Shown here in pieces: positions 1-10,580 of a stretch of DNA of 64,000 nt. Location of the stretch: positions 8,944,291 to 9,008,290 of the forward strand of contig OZ020515.1 of NCBI GenBank assembly GCA_963971425.1. The letters are read 5' to 3'. The position numbers were made by a program, and so were the translations under genes. How positions within the stretch are numbered: the first letter of the stretch is position 1; each line of letters starts with the position of its first letter. Origin of the DNA: Bryoerythrophyllum caledonicum (Eukaryota; Streptophyta; Bryopsida; Pottiales; Pottiaceae). The notes under the pieces were generated by a model that was given only the letters and a program-made list of their open reading frames with translations, was not told the origin of the DNA and did no database searches.

Positions 1-84
1 CCGCCGGCACACCCCCAGCTCACTTGATTTGGCCAAAGCTCGTAAGCTGATGTGATAATGTCGACCGCTTTTGTGGTCTCGAGG

Positions 85-1250
85 GGGGTATGCCGGCATC
101 GGCACACCTCCACAGCAAAATGCTTTTACATCAAAGCATGGCGCAGTGGGGGTGTGCCGCCGCCGGCATACCCCCTGAATACAGTCCTGAATCCCTATTC
201 ATATTTAGAGACGTTGTCTTCAGCCATCTGTCTCGGCGACTGAGCTAGGGGTGTGCCAGCAGCGGCACACCCCAACAGCGCTATGCTTAATCAGCTTAGC
301 ACGGAGCTGTGGGGGTGTGCCGCTGCCGGCACACCCTTTGAGTTAATACCGAAACATCGAATCTTTCTCTGTGCATTGACTTTGGAGAGTGATCTAGGGT
401 GTGTCGGCAGCGGCACATTATCATGGCGCCATTCAGCTTTATCTTAGAATGGAGCTTTTGAGGTGTGCCGCTGCCGGCACACCCCCTGAGCACTCTTCTT
501 GGTTAACGCTCGTAAACTGATGTGATATTGTCGATCGCTTTCGTGGTTTCGAAAGTGATATGCCGGCAGCGGCACACCCCTACATCTAAGGACGGCGCTG
601 TGGGGGTGTGCCTTTGCCGGCACACCCCGTGTGTTTTGTCCTGACTCTCTAATCAGATTTGTGGTCGTTCTCTTCGGCCATTCATCGCTGGCTCTGGCGA
701 GTGAGCTAGGGGTATGCCGGCAGTGGCACACCCCCACAACGCTATTCATTATCCGCCATGCATGGCGCTGTGAGGGTGTGCCGCTGCCGGCACACCCCCT
801 GCGCACCCACCAGTCTTCCATTTATTCTTCCCTACTGTCCATACTGTGCCGACCCTCTTTTTCCCATCTCCTCACTGTCCCGCCGCGACCCCTATTCTGT
901 CCCGACCGGACCCTTTCTTGTCCCGTTCATTTACTCTCCCTCTTCCTACTGTCCCGACTAATTACTCTACCTATCCTTACTATCCAACACACTAACTCTC
1001 CCTAATTCTCCCTCATCCTGACTGTCTAGACTAATTACTCTCCAACTCTCTTGGTCCTCCTCTTACTAACTGTCCTGACTCCTTACTCTCCCTCTCCCTT
1101 GCTCTCCCTCTCTCTATTAGATACACCGAGCTTCAACATCAACTGCCGGCATAGGTTCTGCCGGCAGCGGCATACCCCATAGCGCCGCGATCTGTTGTGA
1201 AGGATTGGTGCTCAGGAGGTATGCCGCTGCCGGCACACCCCCAGCTCACA
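85..1250. repeat. array of short GC-rich foldback elements
   Basis: About six copies of a roughly 80-95 bp inverted repeat lie near 85-176, 247-336, 393-484, 552-628, 707-800 and 1155-1250. Each starts with a motif like TATGCCGGCAGCGGCACACC, followed by CCACA and a short AT-richer loop, and ends with the complement, GGTGTGCCGCTGCCGGCAC, preceded by GCGCTGTGGG. The first five are spaced about 150 bp apart. A lone half copy is at 1-16 and a diverged one near 1572-1598. Each unit could fold into a hairpin with arms of about 30 bp. This looks like a foldback or MITE-type repeat; the apparent ORFs across it are a by-product of its GC-rich composition. Confidence 0.85.
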
Positions 1251-1815
1251 CTCCAATTTCCTATTCTCACACATTCATTCTCTTCAGTAATCTTCGTCAC
1301 TCATTTTCTCTCTATATCTTCTCTTCCTTTCCTTATCTCTGATTCGAGTACTATACCACTTCCTTACCTCCTCTCCATTGCCCTCATCCTTCTCATCCTC
1401 ACCATTACTCATCCTATTCATGACTCTCCCTAATTCTACCAATTGCAGACTCTGACCATAGCTTACTCTCCCTTGTTGTCCCTGTCTATGACTCTTTCTC
1501 ACTCATTCTTACTTACTCTCCCTCATTGATTCAATCACATTCTCTTCCTCCCACTTATCGTCGTTAAGCTCATAGGATATGCCGGTACAGGCATACCCAA
1601 TCTTTCCTTACTATTTTCCACCACATTTTTCTTTCCAACTGCTTCACTATTACAATTTCCATTGATGTCACGTGATCTAAAGGGTAGAGAGCTATATGGG
1701 GTTACGGATTGCGGAATTTTCTCAATGCTGAATCCTGATTGATTTGTTTGTATGCATTACGTTTTTCCATATGAGTTATGAACTGTGCTAGTCAAATTTG
1801 TTGGTATTTTGACAG
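801..1815. other. pyrimidine-rich low-complexity DNA, no gene seen
   Basis: Irregular repetition of ACTCTCCCT, TACTGTCC and similar C/T-rich words, strongest from about 830 to 1130 and 1260 to 1560. The last foldback copies interrupt it. No convincing coding exon was found; the missing first exon of the downstream methyltransferase-like gene could lie here or further upstream, outside the window. Confidence 0.6.
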
Positions 1816-4762
1816 CAAGAGATTGGAGAGGCCGCTGCGGTGGCACAAAGAAAATTTGCAGAGAGATTTCCAGATCCCAAGGAATGGACCTCCACAAATG
1901 CTCAAGACTTCGTTAGAAAAGCACTGCAGAAGATGAAGTTATCAACCCTTTCAGAGCTACGGAAGCAGCTTCCAATTGCTGATCCCAAACACACACCTGG
2001 ATTTCTCACACAGGTGAAGCTGCATTACGAAGCTCATGAAGACGACTCCGAGATGACTCAAGAGAAGCTTTGTATGCTCGCGACATCCGCCATGGACCCT
2101 GTTATGAAAGTCAAATGGCTGCAGCGTTCGAACAGAGACGGAAATCTTCGAAAATCACTCAGGTTTCCAAAGTCAAAGTTTCCCGATAGTGAGTTTCCTG
2201 AATGGCTTCACCGCGCTACTTGGTGGGCTCAGGTAGGGACTATTCCTCCAGTAAGAATTCAATTTATTCCAATCTGAAGTGTCATTCTAACTCAATTCAT
2301 TCATTCTGCAGCTCTCTAACAAAGCGGAGCGGCTGTTGGAAGGCTCATTGCTAGATATTGGTGTTGACGTCAATTACGATCCTACTGTTGGAGAGCCAAT
2401 CACTCGAATTCCGGACTATATCGAGGAACAACGGATTCAGCTGTGGGATACTGCATTTTTTCGGGAGTTCAACGTGGACAGGGGCATTCACAAGAATTAT
2501 GAACCTGCAGATCAATGCGGATTTCCATCGGCATTGCGGCGTACCTTATATCGGTACTTTAAGTTCATTTTGATGTCGGCAAGGGCCGTCACACGCAATC
2601 CCCCATTCTTTGCGTCCTACCTGGATCCCAAGAGCCCGTCGACAATGATCTTTGAGGGAATACAAAATGATTGGGGTCCTCAGCACTGGGAGCGGTGCGG
2701 CTGGTATCTAGACTGCCCAATTCAGAGCCCACCACATTTCGATATTGCACTGCGAGACAGCATTCAGCCAGAGCTCATTGGCGTGGAGACCCCTGCCCAA
2801 GCAACTGTCACCGCAACGAAGTCGAAGGGTAAGGGCAGAGCTGCTGCAAAGAAGTCTCGGGGGTCTTCATCGATTGACCCTGTTGTTGAGGTTCTTATTC
2901 CCACTGCTGTTTCCGCGGAAGAGTCTGCTCCAGCTGCTGCGGAGACCATTCCAGAAGTTGAAGCGTCTTTGGATATTCCGGGTTCTCCCAAGAATCAGCC
3001 TTCGGTTGTTAAAAGGAAGGCGTTCCATGACGCCTTCTCTCCACCGAGTGTGTCAACATCCAAGATGGGTATAAGAGTGGAGCTCTCATCTCTCCAAGAT
3101 TTGATGAATGGAGGAAAAGATCACCCTTGCATGCTTCGACTCAACGAGTTCATGCTGAAGGTAAATGCTTGAGCCATGTATATTTCTTCAATCTAATTAG
3201 CTTCTCATTGACTACTGCCTCTTTGTTTGTTGGCGAAGTGCCGTTCGTGGCACTCTTATACCGCAATTCTAGTTCCCATTACCAAGTCTCATTTTCATAT
3301 GTATGCTTCTGCCATGGAATTCAATCATTTCTATGGTTCACTGGAATTCTGTGGGAAATTGGTCCACTTAGTATGTCGACACTTGAAATCCAGTTGGCAT
3401 AGGAGTACTTTCGGCAATGCAGTTTTTGCCTTCCTCTTCGCTCCTAATTTGAATTTGCTCTTGCTGCTGCAGGTATGTCCTCCCAGTTCGAACCTGGCCC
3501 GCAGCGCAACATGTCCTCACCGAGGATTCGATCTCATCCTCGGGGACATTCCTGAAGGCCTCTGGGTTCCATCTATTTCGCGGGATGCAAAAGACATTCC
3601 ATCCTGGAATGTTTATGCTGAGCCGATTGTTGAGGCCCTGTTCGAATTTGCTGATTCGTTTCTTCATGAACAGGGATGCATTATGGTTGTTATTCCTGAG
3701 TCTGTGCAGATCCGCACCGACGTCCGGTCATACGCTGCAACCTACGACTTCAACTTACTTCGCGAGTGGTGGAGTGTTAACGAATTACCGTTGGCGTTGC
3801 CCACTGATCCGTCAAAGAAGGTTAGTGATCATTTTTTAAAGTGATGCTTCATATTTATAATGACGTTTCATCTAATTTTGGTCTTTTGCCTTGTCTTCTG
3901 TTTTACAGACCCACCGTTTCGGATCCTTCTCTACGTGAGGAACGCGTTACCCTTGGAGTCCTTCACATACATTGTGAATGCGCAGCTGTCAAAGACTGGT
4001 TGGGGAGTGGAAGAGACCGATGTCTTACTTAATCACAACGACTTCACTACCCAGACAATGCGGGGAAATGTTCCATCGAGGGCTGGACGTGAGAAAGGCG
4101 TCATATTTTACCAAATGCTTTTCGAGGCCCTTACTAAACCTGGCGCTGTGATCTTTGATGCATTCGCATCTACAGGTATGGCTTCACCTTCTCGTATACT
4201 TTCACACTAATGTATTTTCCTCTTTCATAAATTGTGTCAATAGTTCTAACATTTTCTACTCATTTAGGAAACTCCCTTCGCGCATGTCGCGCTGCTGGTC
4301 GGCATTTCGTTGGCTTCGAATCTTATAAGGGTGTTTTTGAGGCGGTGTTGAAGCCACTTTTTATGTCGAAGCCTCCCCGATCCAATTCTGTTCAACCCAC
4401 CTCCGTGGACCTCACCATTGATGATGATCCCCCAATCCGCAAGATCTCCAAAAGAAATCGATTGAGTAAGTAAGTCTGAATTTTAAGTTATACTTCTGTT
4501 GTTTCTTCACTCAGACTAATATGTGACCGTGCATTCTGCATTCAGTTTGATGGCGTTGGCAGCTTCACCGGATCGAGATTTCTGTCTCCCTTCGTATGCG
4601 GGCCAAGCTGCACACCAGATGGCAAGCGTCGTGTCCCCTTCGTCTACTTCCAGTTCCTCTGGTTCTGGTTTTACTTTCAATGAGTTCCTTGATCTTGAGG
4701 CTTTAGAGGAGTCCGACATTTTCCTATCATCGTCGGATAGTTATTGTAACTCTTCTTCCTAG
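1816..4762 (+). CDS. beta-class N4/N6 DNA methyltransferase-like protein, seven exons, 5' partial
   Basis: Exons fit one open frame of about 811 codons: 1816-2232, 2312-3160, 3239-3370, 3473-3824, 3909-4175, 4268-4469 and 4546-4762. The first begins after an acceptor (GACAG), so an upstream exon with the start codon is missing. Donor 3825 (GTGATC) is weak; the stronger GTTAGT at 3821 would shift the frame, so that junction is uncertain. Order of parts: a charged N-terminal region, a basic Lys/Ala/Gly-rich NLS-like linker (exon 2), a motif IV-like DLILGDIPEG near residue 491, and a SAM-binding motif I-like VIFDAFASTGNS near residue 666, followed by RHFVGFE. Motif IV before motif I is the permuted order of beta-class N4-cytosine/N6-adenine methyltransferases. 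The catalytic tetrad reads DIPE rather than DPPY/DPPW, so activity is uncertain. The tail is Ser-rich. The substrate is unknown; host gene or mobile-element cargo are both possible. Confidence 0.7.
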
Positions 4763-6826
4763 ATACATTTCATGCGTTGCCTCTATCTTGGCAACAAGTT
4801 CCTTTCACCCTAAACCATCTTAAAGCATTTTCCCTCATTTCATTTTTTTGTTCTATGCACTCTTACATATTTCTCTTCCTTCGTTGCGGGTAAGGCCTTC
4901 ACTAGCACAATATTCTCCCCACAACACCATTCTTAATGTCTCGTATTACTAATTCCCTTAGTTTTGACAGTTTACCATCTATGCACCTTTGCTAACACTC
5001 CAATACCCACTTCTTCGAACGGATATCGTAGGAGTTTTGCCGGGTGTCACCGTATACTCTAATTCCAATTACATTTTTGTGGCTTCCCACAACGAACAAC
5101 GTCTGCACATATAGAGTTCCGTCTGACCTCTTCTTCTTGAGTCTTATCTATAAATTTATTCTGTTTCTTTTTAGGTAATAGACTATTATAGAATTATAGG
5201 TCCCTTTTAATTTACTATCAGTAACATTTTAGACGTCCCTAAACTTCAAAGTTTTTACCCCAAACCGCTCACCGCTCGCGTCTCACCGCTCACCGCTCAC
5301 GGCCAACCGCTCACCGCTCACCGCTTACCGCTCGCAAGATAGCATTCCCCAAAAAAGATAAAAAGGAGAAAAAGAAAATAAGAAAACAAAAAATAAAAAT
5401 AGAAAATAGAAAAATAGAAAAAAATAAAATTCAGAAGCTTGATACCGGGGCTAAACTTGGGTATTGATCGGATACCAATCGGGTACCGCGTGGAGCTTGG
5501 GTACCGGGTGGGTATCCCAAGCGAGAGGGGGTACCACTACTGAGACCCGGAAAGAGAAGGGTACCGGGTAGGAAAAGGACAACGACTGCGAGCAAGAGCG
5601 CGAAGAGGACACCAACTGCAAGCAAGAGCTCCAAGAAGAGGAGCAGCAATGCGCGAAGATAGAAGAAGAAGAGAAGAAGGAGAGTTGCAGCCACCTAGGG
5701 TTTGAATTTGCAACCTAGGGTTTGTGAAAGATTGTGGTGGAGGGGGTTTAAGACACAACGGAGGTGGCGATTACTAGGCGTGGAGGTGGTGCAAGGAGGT
5801 TCACAACTGCGACGAGAAGATTTAGAGACTAAACCACGATTGCAAGGAGGTTGCGGGTGCAACAAGGAGGTGGCAAGAATTGTGAATAAGGTGATATTTG
5901 TCAATTGATGGGTTTTTCTTGTTTGCACAACTTCCTCATTTGTAAGATCACTTCTCATTTTCCTTTTTTGGGGTGAATTCCGGTTTCCTTCTTTCCGGCC
6001 TATAAAAAGCCTCCCGATAGACTCTACTTAGACCTTGTACATTCTAGAATCTTGAATTCTTGCTACTCGTGCGTCTACTCTTTGTCCCACTATTTATTTT
6101 TCATTGTCCCGGCCTTGTGGCAAGTCTTTTTTTGTTTTGAGGGTTTAGGGTTTAGCGGTTCCACGTGTAGGATATTGGACTAAAATTCAGGGTATAGGGT
6201 AATCCTTGAAACCCTTGTATAAATGATTCGTTGAGCTTGGATAAAACATTTCGTTGATTTGTCTAATAATTCGTTTTACACGTGTAACAAATTCCTAGGT
6301 TTGTAATATAAACCATTTGACTTGTCTATGAGCTTTCTTTGGTTGTATAAAGAATCCGTACGACTTAATCTATAAAGGTGAGTGAGGGACCCAATCTTGA
6401 GTTCACGTATTTTACACTGAGCATACAATAAACGTACTAGAATTTAGCAAGACATACACCTTTGGATTGGAGATTCAACTAACATCTTTCATTTGGGAGT
6501 CATTTCAATATCTCAAGCTTATCATGCTCAAATATGACACCATACATGTAAATAACATGACCATTTTGCAACTTCTCAACCCTAAACCTAGGTGTAATAA
6601 TGATCTAAAATAAACTTGTCATGTGTCCGTGGATCAAGCTCAACACAATTACAAACTTTTATAACTATTGTATACATCAATTCCTACACCTTGTATGTAA
6701 AATTTGAATTAACAATGACCAAGTTGTATTTATCCTTCAATAACAAATGAATTTCAACACATAGTAAATGTATGTATTGCCAATTCCTTGAGCATGTATT
6801 GAAAAGTACAAATAATTTTGATGAAA
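4763..6826. other. intergenic; no gene recognised
   Basis: Contains the 3' flank of the methyltransferase-like gene, a short tandem repeat (separate entry), an A-rich stretch (5340-5430) and GA-rich DNA (5440-5880) whose ORFs look compositional. A TATAAAAAG box sits at about 6001 followed by pyrimidine-rich DNA, which could be a promoter or a piece of an LTR, but no gene follows. The part from about 6590 to 6760 recurs near 63728-63850, so it belongs to a dispersed repeat. Confidence 0.5.
5258..5338. repeat. ACCGCTC short tandem repeat
   Basis: About nine imperfect copies of a 7-10 bp unit (CACCGCTC, ACCGCTT, ACGGCCA variants) in tandem. A related word pair, CGCTCACGGCTCAC, occurs near 61115. 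Confidence 0.85.
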
Positions 6827-7646
6827 CTTTAACCCCTAAAGGACCAAAGTCCCCTCGGGCGACATTTTGAGTTTGGGTAAGGTACCACGTTCTCAATTCT
6901 AGGCATTATTTTCTGAGATTTTTTATTGAATAGGTAACTTTTGATTAGCTTTGCGCAAACACAAATTTCGTATAATTCCGACTTACGGTTCAGAATTTAC
7001 AATTTATTTTCACTTACATATACAAATAGTGCAACAGCTTAGTGTGACATATCACAAATACTATCACTAAACTTTAATAACTTCTAAATTCAATAGAAAT
7101 TCGAGTTTTTGTCCATTTAAAAGAAAGAAAATGTCCTCTTGGAAAGGAAATTGAGATCTTTGCATCTACCGTAGGGATTTGTGATTTCAAAAATTTGAGA
7201 AGGATATGATATATGCAAAATATAAAGTGTATTTTTTATTCTCAGCACATAGTTGCATTGCAGGATTTTTTAGGACATCTTCTACACCTCTTCTACTTCT
7301 AAAATTTAGTGCACATGTGCCTAACATGATCCTTTTCAAGTTAACATAATAAATTCACGGCTCATAGTGCAAAAAGTTGCCATAGAAGGTGGTCGAAGTT
7401 TGTTGAAGGTGTTTAGTATGACCTCAAAAAGAGATTATGTCTGACTTCAAAGGCTAATATCTTTCATTCCGTGTAGTCAAACTTACCAAAATTTTCACCA
7501 CACACTCTCATACAACTCTAGTACAAGATCCTACGGTTAAATGTTCAAAAAAAACATTTTGTATCATTTCGTGTTGAATGCGCTGAAAAATGGCAGTTTT
7601 GGAGTGATTTTGAGGGGAAAATGTCTTGGTCCTTTTGGGGTTAAAG
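6827..7646. mobile_element. non-autonomous TIR element, about 820 bp
   Basis: The ends are inverted repeats: CTTTAACCCCTAAAGGACC at the left and GGTCCTTTTGGGGTTAAAG at the right, matching over about 23 bp. There is no coding potential. The interior (7311-7600) is clearly similar to 21190-21430, including the phrase about GCAAAAAGTTGCCATAGAAG, so it is a member of a family with several copies in this window. Confidence 0.7.
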
Positions 7647-7824
7647 GCTATTAGGAGCTCAAGGTAACAATTGGTACCAATAGTAGGAGATTATGATACA
7701 AAAACGAATTCTCTCAAATGCAACGCGTAATGTCTAGGACTTTTATCATTTGTTTTCCTAGTTTATGTAAAATTTTAAGATTTTTGTTTTGAAGGATTTA
7801 GGGGTTACCCTAAACCCTAATTCC

Positions 7825-8758
7825 TTAACCCCTAGGAGCCCAAGTGTACGTGGGATGTACATTTTGGATTTTGGGCAGGTTCCTAAAATTTGGAAAAAAA
7901 CCTTTTTCTTTTGAAACTCTTATACTAGATTGTCCTTGATAAGAGCTCCATGGAGATTTTTTTATTTTTTTTGGATTCATGGTTTAAAAGTTAGTACCAC
8001 TCACAGTTAGAAATGGGGACTCTGGGCAACTCCAAAATTTTGCTAGAAGTCTCTATTGACATTGAGATTTTCCATTCATGTAGAGAATATTACCTTCTTT
8101 GAAGATGTCAAAAAAAATTCTTGTCTTTAGTGAAATTAAAACATTTTAACTCAAGTCAAACATTTCTATACATTTTGGGCATGCAGAGAAAATAACTTCA
8201 TCTTTTCTACATAAAACCTAGAGATCTTCCTATTTTTCACTTTTTATATTTTCTACAATTATATGTGGAGTTAAATTTTTTATTGACCGTTTAGATAATC
8301 ATTCTAAAACATATTAAATTCTCAAAAAAATAAATCGTGAATTGACAATTTATGAACCTCCACTCCTTGCATACTTGTTTTGAATTTGCTACACCCTTTC
8401 TCTACCTCTAAAAATTGGTGTATAGGGAACTAACCTCATGCTCAACACAATGGTAAGAGATTTAGACCTTGTGTAGTGCAAGAGTATCATACCAAGTGAA
8501 GTCAAAGTCTGCTGATCCAGGGAAGAAAATGCTGGGAAGAAAATGAATTGTTTTCTTGACTTCAAACACTATAATCTTTCAATCCGTGCGGTCAAAGTGT
8601 ATGGAATTTTGTGAGTATGTTACTTAGTAAGTCTTAATAGAGATCCTATGGTCAAAAGGATAAATATAAGATTTTATTTCTTTCCTTATTCATTGCACTA
8701 GAATCAACAATTTTGAAGTGTTTTTGGTGTGAAATTGTGATGGGCTTTCAGGGGTTAA
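7825..8758. mobile_element. non-autonomous TIR element, about 930 bp
   Basis: Bounded by TTAACCCCTAGGAGCCCAAG and a right end reading GGGCTTTCAGGGGTTAA. The interior, including the stretch with TTAGACCTTGTGTAGTGCAA, matches copies at 47336-48244 and 49328-50245. It has no ORF of interest. The start of the element lies in degenerate CCCTAAA-like sequence, so the exact left end is approximate. Confidence 0.6.
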
Positions 8759-9779
8759 CCTAACATCTGAAGGCTGAAACCATGAACCCTAAATCCTACA
8801 CCCTAGATCTGTGGCCAATTTGAGATAAACCCTGAATCTAGAACCCTGAATTGAAATCCCTAAATTTTGTACCATTTACTAGAAAGGACTTTCTTGACAA
8901 TATTGGAGTCAGAAAATATGTATTACAAATTTAGTATGAAAATCTTAGATTCCAGATTCTAATAAATCATAATGGAATTTCAATATTTATACGTCAGTTT
9001 ATCTAAACAACCCGTTATTTTATTTAATTTTCAGCTCCAAACTCTGAATTTAAATTCAATGCTTGATTAGATGTTTAAGTCTTCACCGTATAGTAATGAT
9101 GACTCAAAGCATCATTAGAGCTTGATGTAGATGGAAACTCAGTCGTTGTGGAGGAGTTGTTCAATCATCAATTACTCATCTTCTCGTTTCTCCCCCCTCC
9201 CTCCTTCCCTCTTCCTTCCACTGAGTCTTGTTTTCGCCTCACTTTTGTCTTCTTGTTTTTAGAGCCGTTTGTTGTGTTTTGCTCTGAGTGTAGTGCGTTG
9301 ATTTTTGTGTTGTTACCGTGAGTGTAAGCGCGAGTGTGAGCGCTGTGAAAGTAATGTAAGTGTGAGGGTGTCTCAACTTCTAATTGGTGCAACTGGTGGA
9401 CGCGAAGTTACGAAAGAGTGCAGCGCCTTGAAAGAAGCAGTACTTCAAGGTATGTATGTTCGTATAAACTGGGGTCAGTAAATATGTATTAGAAATCTAG
9501 TGTTTTTAGGTCTTTGTGCACGTAGTTGCGACTCTAATTAGCTGAGGATGTCGGTAAGGATAATGAAGTTGTTCTCCTTCTTCAACTGTCAATGTTTTCT
9601 AGATGAATAGCTGTTGTTGCTGTGATGCACTACCTTCTAACATGACGTATCGTCTTGCGTGTAGGGCATCCACTTCAGGAGGATGGCAAGCCCATCCGGC
9701 AATGCAAACGATTGGACCAACCCGTAAGTTTCCAACTTTTCAATGATATTCAATTTTTCTTTCTCGCGTTCTCGTTTAG

Positions 9780-10085
9780 ATGATTTGTAGTATGTTATGA
9801 ATGATTGTCAGATTCAGGTTTTCATGTTAGGTTTACAAGGTGCGTAGTATGTGATGAATGTTTTTCAGCTTTAGGTTTTCGGATAAAGTTTGCTGGATTT
9901 GTACAATCTTATGAATGATTTTCTACTTTAGGTTTCCATGTTCTGCTTTACAAGGTCTGTAGAATGATGTGAATGATATTCTAGCTTAGATATTCATGTT
10001 CAGGTTTACAGGGTTTGTAGTATGTCATGAATGTAATAATATTCTAGGTTTTTATGAATTGCATGTCAATCCCTTGTAGTATGAT
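9780..10085. repeat. imperfect tandem repeat inside an intron-like spacer
   Basis: Four degenerate copies of a unit of about 75 bp, each with a TTTACAAGG or TTTACAGGG word followed by GTAG, TATG and TGAATGAT, then a TTAGGTTTTCATGTT-like word. It lies between the putative first exon (9683) and the next coding block of the decayed gene. Confidence 0.6.
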
Positions 10086-10194
10086 ATGCAATTCAGGATT
10101 AATGTTTATGGTGTGTAAACTTTTGATGATAGAATGTAGATTTATTGTACTATAGATACACAAGAAGTTGTTATAAGTAGTACATTGTGAAAGG

Positions 10195-10580
10195 GATTGT
10201 ATGACCTTACTATCCTGAAGGGCACCTTAAGTTCATTCTAACCTCATGGAGATCGTTAGATCCTACGATCTTCAAGAGGATGGTAGGATCATACAATCTC
10301 CATGAGGGTCGTATGATCCTACGATCCCGTTTAGGATCGTAAGATCTTACGGTCCCCTTAAGGGATCGTATGATCTTTTGATATCCCTCAAGTTAGTATG
10401 AACTTAAGGTCCCCTCGAGGATAGTAAGATCCTACCATCCCTTTCACAATGTAATCTAATTATCACAACTTCTTGTGCATCTATAGTACAAGGGGACCGT
10501 AAGATCTTACGATCCCCCTGAGGTCAATATCAACTTACCATCCCTTTAAAGATGGTAGGATCTTACGATCCTTAGGTAGG
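10195..10580. repeat. GATC-rich palindromic repeat cluster
   Basis: Many overlapping near-palindromes built on GATCGTAAGATC, GGATCATACGATC and GGATCGTAGGATCC, spaced 20-45 bp apart. Similar single units occur at about 12075-12145, 13440-13470, 14300-14325, 15205-15305, 18660-18690, 18740-18830 and 19660-19680, mostly in the spacers of the decayed genes. Function unknown. Confidence 0.75.

Noticed and set aside
52..1005. Overlapping ORFs on both strands in the first kilobase, rich in His, Arg and Pro
   Set aside because: They follow the GC-rich foldback repeat (all contain peptides like CRQRHTP from GTGTGCCGGC words) and have no protein-like composition.
3481..3500. CAGTTCGAACCTGG resembling a tRNA T-loop
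   Set aside because: No matching acceptor, D or anticodon arms nearby; it lies in a coding exon. No tRNA or rRNA gene was found in the window.
5431..5908. Several overlapping ORFs in GA-rich DNA
   Set aside because: Leu- or Arg-rich compositional ORFs without start context, splice sites or motifs.
9168..9392. Minus-strand ORF rich in Lys and Asn
   Set aside because: Low-complexity, no motif, and outside any exon pattern.
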